NCBI GenBank assembly: GCA_964484195.1
Contig: CAZAER010000015.1
Coordinates: forward strand, 1 to 64,000
Direction: 5' to 3'
Origin: JALHOP01 sp964484195
Lineage (GTDB): Bacteria; Myxococcota; XYA12-FULL-58-9; JALHOP01
Length of the DNA stretch: 64,000 nt
The notes under the pieces were generated by a model. That model was given only the letters and a program-made list of their open reading frames with translations. It searched no databases and was not told the DNA's origin. A program made the translations under genes and the position numbers. Shown here one piece after another: positions 58,576-64,000 of the stretch (its first letter is position 1; each line of letters starts with the position of its first letter).

Positions 58576-60660
58576 ATGCATGGGGCCGACGAGTTTCTCA
58601 AAGCAATCACCGTCGTCCTTTGTGTCGCGGCGGTCACGACGGTCGTCTTCCAACGCCTGCGGCTTCCGATCGTCCTCGGCTACATCCTCGCCGGTCTCAT
58701 CGTCGGGCCGTACGTGCCCATCCCGCTGGTCGCCGATCGCGAGATCGTCCAGACCCTCTCCGAGCTCGGCGTCATCCTCGTCATGTTCGCCATCGGGCTC
58801 GAATTCCGCCTGGGGAAGCTCTTTCGCATCGGGCCGACAGCGGGCATCACCGCGCTCATCGAGTCCAGCGTCATGGTCTGGCTCGGATTCATGGTGGCAC
58901 GCGGCTTCGGTTGGACGACGCGCGAGAGCGTCTTTGCCGGAGCCATCGTCGCCATCTCGAGCACCACGATCATCGCCAAGACCTTCGACGAGCAAGGCGT
59001 CGAGAAGCGCTTGCGCGAGCTCGTGTTCGGCATCCTCATCGTCGAAGACCTGATCGCCATCCTCTTGATGGCGATCCTCACGGCGCTATCGTCGGGCGAC
59101 GGCGTCTCCGCCGAGACCATCGTCCATTCCGGCGGACGCCTTGCGGCGTTCCTCGTCGGCCTGGTCGTGGTCGGCATGCTCATCGTGCCGCGCGCGGTGC
59201 GGGCCATCAACCGGCTGAAGCGCAGCGAAACCACCCTGGTCGCGAGCATCGGCATTTGCTTCGCGGTCGCGCTCTTGGCCCACAAGCTCGGCTACTCGGT
59301 GGCCCTCGGGGCATTCGTCGCCGGCTCCATGGTGGCGGAGTCGGGGGATGGCAAACACGTCGAGCATCTGATTGCGCCGGTGCGCGATCTCTTCGCCGCC
59401 ATCTTCTTCGTATCGGTAGGCATGTCGATCGATCCTGCCCTGGTGGCGCAGCACTGGCGCGCGGTGTCGGTGTTCGCGGCGCTGGTGATCACCGGCAAGC
59501 TCGTGGGTGTCTCGACCGGCGCGTTTCTCACCGGCAACGGCACCCAGATGTCCGTCAAAGCGGGCATGAGCTTGACGCAGATCGGCGAGTTCTCGTTCAT
59601 CATCGCGGGGCTCGGGGTCAGCCTGCAGGCTACGCGCGAGTTCATCTACCCGGTGGCCGTCGCGGTCTCGGCGATCACGACTCTCACCACGCCGCTGCTC
59701 ATCCGCGCCGCCGGCCCGGTGGCGAGCCTCATCGACCACAAGCTGCCGAGGCCACTGCAAACCTTCGCGGCGCTCTACGGCACCTGGGTCGAGCAGCTCA
59801 GGGCTCCGCGCGCGGCCGGTGATGCACGATGGAGCGTGAAGCGCCTCATGCGGCTCCTGGTGCTGGACTGCGCGCTCCTCGTCGGTCTCGTCATCGGCAC
59901 CTCGCTGGCGATCGATCGCATCAGCGCCTTCGGCGTGCGCGAGCTGTCGCTGTCACCGACCTTGGCGCGCGCCGCGGTCATCGTCGCCGCGCTGCTACTC
60001 GCGACGCCGATGATCTTCGGTGTCTTCAACCTCACGCAGCGTCTGGGCCTCGGGATCGGACAGCCGCAATCCGGCGACACCACGCGCGTCGATTTGGCGG
60101 CGACACCGCGCCGCGCGCTCGTCGTCACGCTCCAGCTAGCCATCGTGTTGATCATCGGTCTTCCAGTCGTGGCTCTCATTCAGCCCTACTTCCCCGTTTG
60201 GATCGAAGCGCTGCTGCTGGCGCTCTTGATACTCGTCCTCGGCGTCGCCTTCTGGCGCAGCGCGACCAATCTGCAGGGTCATGTGAAGGCCGGCGCCGAG
60301 CTCATCGTCGAAGCGCTGGCATCCCAGGGGAAGGCAGACGCGCACACGAGCACCGACGACGCTTTGGCGCGCATCCAGCACCTGATGCCTGGGCTCGGCG
60401 CTCCCGTTCCCTTGAAGCTCGGCGCCGAGAGCGTCGCAATCGGCAAGACCTTGGCTGAGCTCGACCTGCGCAGCCGCACTGGCGCGTCCGTCCTCGCTAT
60501 CGCCCGCGGCAAGGAGAGCGTGCTCGTCCCCACCGCTTCCGAGAAGCTGCGCGTCGGCGACGTCCTGGCGCTAGCAGGCACCCGCCCCGCCGTCTCCGCC
60601 GCTTCCCGTCTACTCCAGCAGGGCAACGCTGGTGCGCCTGACGACCACGATCTATCGTAG
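58576..60660 (+). CDS. KefB-type cation:proton antiporter with RCK_C domain
   Basis: 694 aa. About 12 membrane spans of the CPA2 type (LRLPIVLGYILAGLIVGPYV, VEDLIAILLMAIL, LTQIGEFSFIIAGLGVSLQA) followed by a cytoplasmic C-terminus with a TrkA_C/RCK_C domain (residues ~600-680, ESVAIGKTLAELDLRSRTGASVLAIARG). It probably exchanges K+ or Na+ for H+ across the inner membrane. It closes the rightward set begun by the bestrophin gene, as the likely energised transporter. Confidence 0.92.
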   Translation: MHGADEFLKAITVVLCVAAVTTVVFQRLRLPIVLGYILAGLIVGPYVPIPLVADREIVQTLSELGVILVMFAIGLEFRLGKLFRIGPTAGITALIESSVMVWLGFMVARGFGWTTRESVFAGAIVAISSTTIIAKTFDEQGVEKRLRELVFGILIVEDLIAILLMAILTALSSGDGVSAETIVHSGGRLAAFLVGLVVVGMLIVPRAVRAINRLKRSETTLVASIGICFAVALLAHKLGYSVALGAFVAGSMVAESGDGKHVEHLIAPVRDLFAAIFFVSVGMSIDPALVAQHWRAVSVFAALVITGKLVGVSTGAFLTGNGTQMSVKAGMSLTQIGEFSFIIAGLGVSLQATREFIYPVAVAVSAITTLTTPLLIRAAGPVASLIDHKLPRPLQTFAALYGTWVEQLRAPRAAGDARWSVKRLMRLLVLDCALLVGLVIGTSLAIDRISAFGVRELSLSPTLARAAVIVAALLLATPMIFGVFNLTQRLGLGIGQPQSGDTTRVDLAATPRRALVVTLQLAIVLIIGLPVVALIQPYFPVWIEALLLALLILVLGVAFWRSATNLQGHVKAGAELIVEALASQGKADAHTSTDDALARIQHLMPGLGAPVPLKLGAESVAIGKTLAELDLRSRTGASVLAIARGKESVLVPTASEKLRVGDVLALAGTRPAVSAASRLLQQGNAGAPDDHDLS

Positions 60661-60668
60661 CGCCCGCC

Positions 60669-61906
60669 ATGCGTCTCACCACCAAGGTCACGGTGGTTCT
60701 CACCATCGCTTTCGCGGTGTTTCTCGCCACCGACGCCGCCATCGGCGTTTGGCGAAGCGTCGAGATGCAACACGCCGACACGCGCCACGATCTCGAGCTG
60801 CAGGTGAAGGTGCTGGCTCGTGCCGTCGCTCAGGTCTGGACCGAGTATGGCCGACAAGGCGTCGACCAATTGATCATGGCCGCCGACGACACCTCGAGTG
60901 AGACACGCATCCGCCTCCTCGAGCCCAACGAAGCACCGGCAGGTGTCGTCACCGGCGACATCGAAGGCGGCGCCAAGGCGTTGACCATAGCGCCCGTGAA
61001 GGTCGGCGAGACGCTCATCGGCGCGGTCAGCATCGAGTCGGCGATGCCGAGTCGGTACGAAGTCGCCATGGCTCGCGCTCCTCGCACCATTCTCACGCTG
61101 CTCTCGCTGGTCGTCATTGCCGCGCTCGTTTCGGTCGTGCTGGGCCAGCAAGTCGTGGGTAAGCCCGTCGGCGCGCTTTCCGCCAAAGCAGATGAAGCCG
61201 ATCGTGGGCGCGCGCTCGCGGTGGAACAGCTGCGCAGAGGCGACCGGCTGATGACCGTGGGCCGTCTGGCTGCGGGCCTCGCCCACGAGCTCGGCACACC
61301 GTTGAACGTCGTCGCGGAGCGCGTGCGCATGGCTAGGGCCGGGGAGCTGGATGCGCACGAGCTACCCGAGAACTACACCAAAATTCTCGAGCAGACCGCG
61401 CGCATGGAGCGCATCATCCGCCAGCTGCTCGACTTCGCGCGCCAACGTCCGCCAGAGAAGGCACCCGTCGATCTCGGACAGGTGGTCACGCGTACACTCG
61501 ACGTGTTGCGGCCTCTCGCAGACAAGGCCCGCGTCACCGTGACCTTGGCACTTCCGGAGGTCTCGGCGGTCGCCACCATCGATCCTCAGCAGATCGAGCA
61601 GGCGCTCACGCACCTGGTCATGAACGCGCTCCAAGCCATGCCCGAAGGCGGCACCTTGCACATCAGCGTCACCGGAGCCGACCGCCAGTGGAGCATCGCC
61701 GTCCGCGACAGCGGTCAAGGGATCTCGGCCAGCGACCGCGAGCAGGTTTTCGAGCCGTTCTTCACCACCAAGCCCGTTGGCCAAGGCACCGGGCTCGGCC
61801 TCTCGGTGGTGCATGGCATCATCCAAGAGCACGGCGGTCGCGTCGATCTCGAAAGCGAGCCCGGTCGTGGTAGCACCTTCACCGTACGCCTACCGAAGGA
61901 TGCCGC

Positions 61907-61910
<4 letters not shown>
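60669..61910 (+). CDS. Membrane sensor histidine kinase
   Basis: 413 aa. A first membrane helix (residues ~8-25), a periplasmic sensor of about 110 residues, a second helix (~140-160), then HisKA with His206 in GLAHELGTPLN and an HATPase domain with MNALQAMP, DSGQGIS and GTGLGLSVVHG. The layout resembles ZraS/HydH-type metal or stress sensors. It ends with an ATGA overlap onto the NtrC-type regulator gene. Confidence 0.92.
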
Positions 61911-63271
<1,361 letters not shown>

Positions 63272-63319
63272 CGCGACGCCCGTTGCAAAAAACCACGGGT
63301 CTCGCACACGGCTTCCCGA

Positions 63320-63338
63320 CCGTTGCGTTTTGCAACGG
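63320..63338. promoter_or_regulatory. Candidate activator site (UAS) for the NtrC-type regulator
   Basis: CCGTTGC-GTTTT-GCAACGG is a perfect 19-bp palindrome, 40 to 60 bases upstream of the sigma-54 promoter. A related CCGTTGCAAAA half-site lies at ~63280. Both fit an activator dimer site; a terminator for the regulator gene is the alternative. Confidence 0.6.
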
Positions 63339-63377
63339 CTGACATCCTGCTCGGCTCGTTAGCTGGCGATTCGCTGC

Positions 63378-63394
63378 TGGCACGCCGCTCGCAA
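63378..63394 (+). promoter_or_regulatory. Sigma-54-like promoter before the TolC-family gene
   Basis: TGGCACG-CCGC-TCGCA matches the -24/-12 consensus (TGGCACG-N4-TTGCA) with one mismatch. The GG and GC pairs are 12 bases apart, as required. The predicted start is only two bases before the ATG at 63406, so the message may be leaderless, or the true start codon may lie further in. Confidence 0.6.
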
Positions 63395-63405
63395 AGACCG
63401 TCGTC

Positions 63406-64000
63406 ATGGTCTCCCCGCCCCTCATCATCTCACTTACATTCGCCTTCACTCCGGGGCCGGATTTCGCGCAAGACCAACTGGCTCAGCTGCTCTGGGAGCA
63501 CGCACCCGCGCTCGCGGCCGACCGTGCGACTCTCGGTGCCGCCCACGCCGACGTCGAGCGCAGCCATCTCTTGCCGAACCCGCAGCTCGACGCTTCCTGG
63601 AACACCATTCCGCTCGGGCAGACCAACCCGCCGGGGCTCAGTCGTCCGCTCGATCAGATCCCCAACTACGCCCTCGGACTCTCCGAGCTCGTCGAGATTG
63701 GCAAACGTGGTCCGCGCCAGCGGGCAGCACGCGCGTCTCTCGCTGAAGTTGCCTACGGCGTCTATGGCGATCTCGCCGACCACTACTTCGAGGTGCTGGC
63801 GTTGTTCGGGCAAGTCGCCTCGGCGCAGATCCGTTTGAACGACATCTCCGGCCTCGTACGCGACGCTGGTGAGCTCACCAGGCTCCAGCGCCAGCGCGTC
63901 GGCAAGGGCGATTCACCCGAGCTCGATGCCGAGCGCGCCGAGCTCGAGGAAGCCAAGCTGCGCACCACCTACGACGAGGAACAGGCACACCTCGCCGAAG
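63406..64000 (+). CDS. TolC-family outer-membrane efflux protein (5' part)
   Basis: Read from ATG 63406 to the window end (198 codons, no stop). After a short hydrophobic start (LIISLTFAFTPG) comes the TolC/OEP repeat: LAQLLWEHAPALAADRATLGAAHADVERSHLLPNPQLDASW, then a lipid-facing barrel strand and a second helical repeat. It resembles CzcC/CusC-type proteins of RND efflux pumps. The first ~20 residues look like a short signal segment. With the kinase and NtrC-type regulator just before it, an inducible metal or toxin efflux operon is likely. The gene continues past 64000. Confidence 0.85.
   Translation, partial: MVSPPLIISLTFAFTPGPDFAQDQLAQLLWEHAPALAADRATLGAAHADVERSHLLPNPQLDASWNTIPLGQTNPPGLSRPLDQIPNYALGLSELVEIGKRGPRQRAARASLAEVAYGVYGDLADHYFEVLALFGQVASAQIRLNDISGLVRDAGELTRLQRQRVGKGDSPELDAERAELEEAKLRTTYDEEQAHLAE

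Overview
The window looks like a piece of a high-GC chromosome from a myxobacterium-like (Myxococcota) organism. The evidence is two copies of the lipoprotein plus Tat-exported DUF1592/DUF1552 gene pair, a lipoprotein with thrombospondin type 3 repeats and a VWA-like domain, integrases of the kind seen in myxobacteria, and many lineage-restricted hypothetical proteins. Genus cannot be set from sequence alone.

Region 1 (1-10.7 kb) is host chromosome: a 7-bp tandem repeat, a disordered charged protein, a secreted protein followed by an LCAT-like lipoprotein lipase, a LysR regulator divergent from an aldo/keto reductase and homogentisate dioxygenase, a large repeat protein, a glutathione S-transferase and a DUF4442 protein.

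Region 2 (10.71-23.91 kb) is a tandem accretion of mobile elements in a tRNA-Pro(TGG) gene. The last 46 bp of the tRNA occur three times (10742, 21248, 23791). Element A (10.5 kb) has an intact integrase, an excisionase-like gene, a DnaB/RecA-type replication ATPase, an XRE repressor with matching operators, a LexA-type HTH gene, a HEPN-like gene, and one recognisable phage structural gene (Dit-like baseplate protein) in a four-gene operon. It has no visible capsid, portal or large terminase gene, so it resembles a phage satellite or a stripped prophage. Element B (2.5 kb) carries a decayed integrase, an AbiEi/AbiEii toxin-antitoxin pair with a palindromic operator and a small HTH gene. A third integrase survives only as its last 26 codons beyond the third att copy.

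Region 3 (23.9-53.9 kb) mixes exported and hypothetical proteins: an NlpC/P60-like protein, a TSP3/VWA lipoprotein, a lethal-factor-type zinc metallopeptidase, two DUF1592/DUF1552 pairs, a class C beta-lactamase-fold hydrolase with decayed copies of its 3' end nearby, a DUF2157 plus GDYXXLXY pair, a GH3 glycosidase, and a three-part protein set with an SCP2-like protein and a fused 2OG-oxygenase/DUF1152-like protein. Many genes here begin with long Ser/Pro/Ala-rich disordered segments rather than Sec signals.

Region 4 (53.9-64 kb) is signalling and transport: a NarL-type two-component pair divergent from a bestrophin-like channel, a double-USP protein and a KefB-type antiporter, then a sensor kinase and an NtrC-type regulator placed just before a TolC-family efflux gene. 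That last gene has a sigma-54-like promoter and a palindromic candidate activator site, and it runs off the window end.
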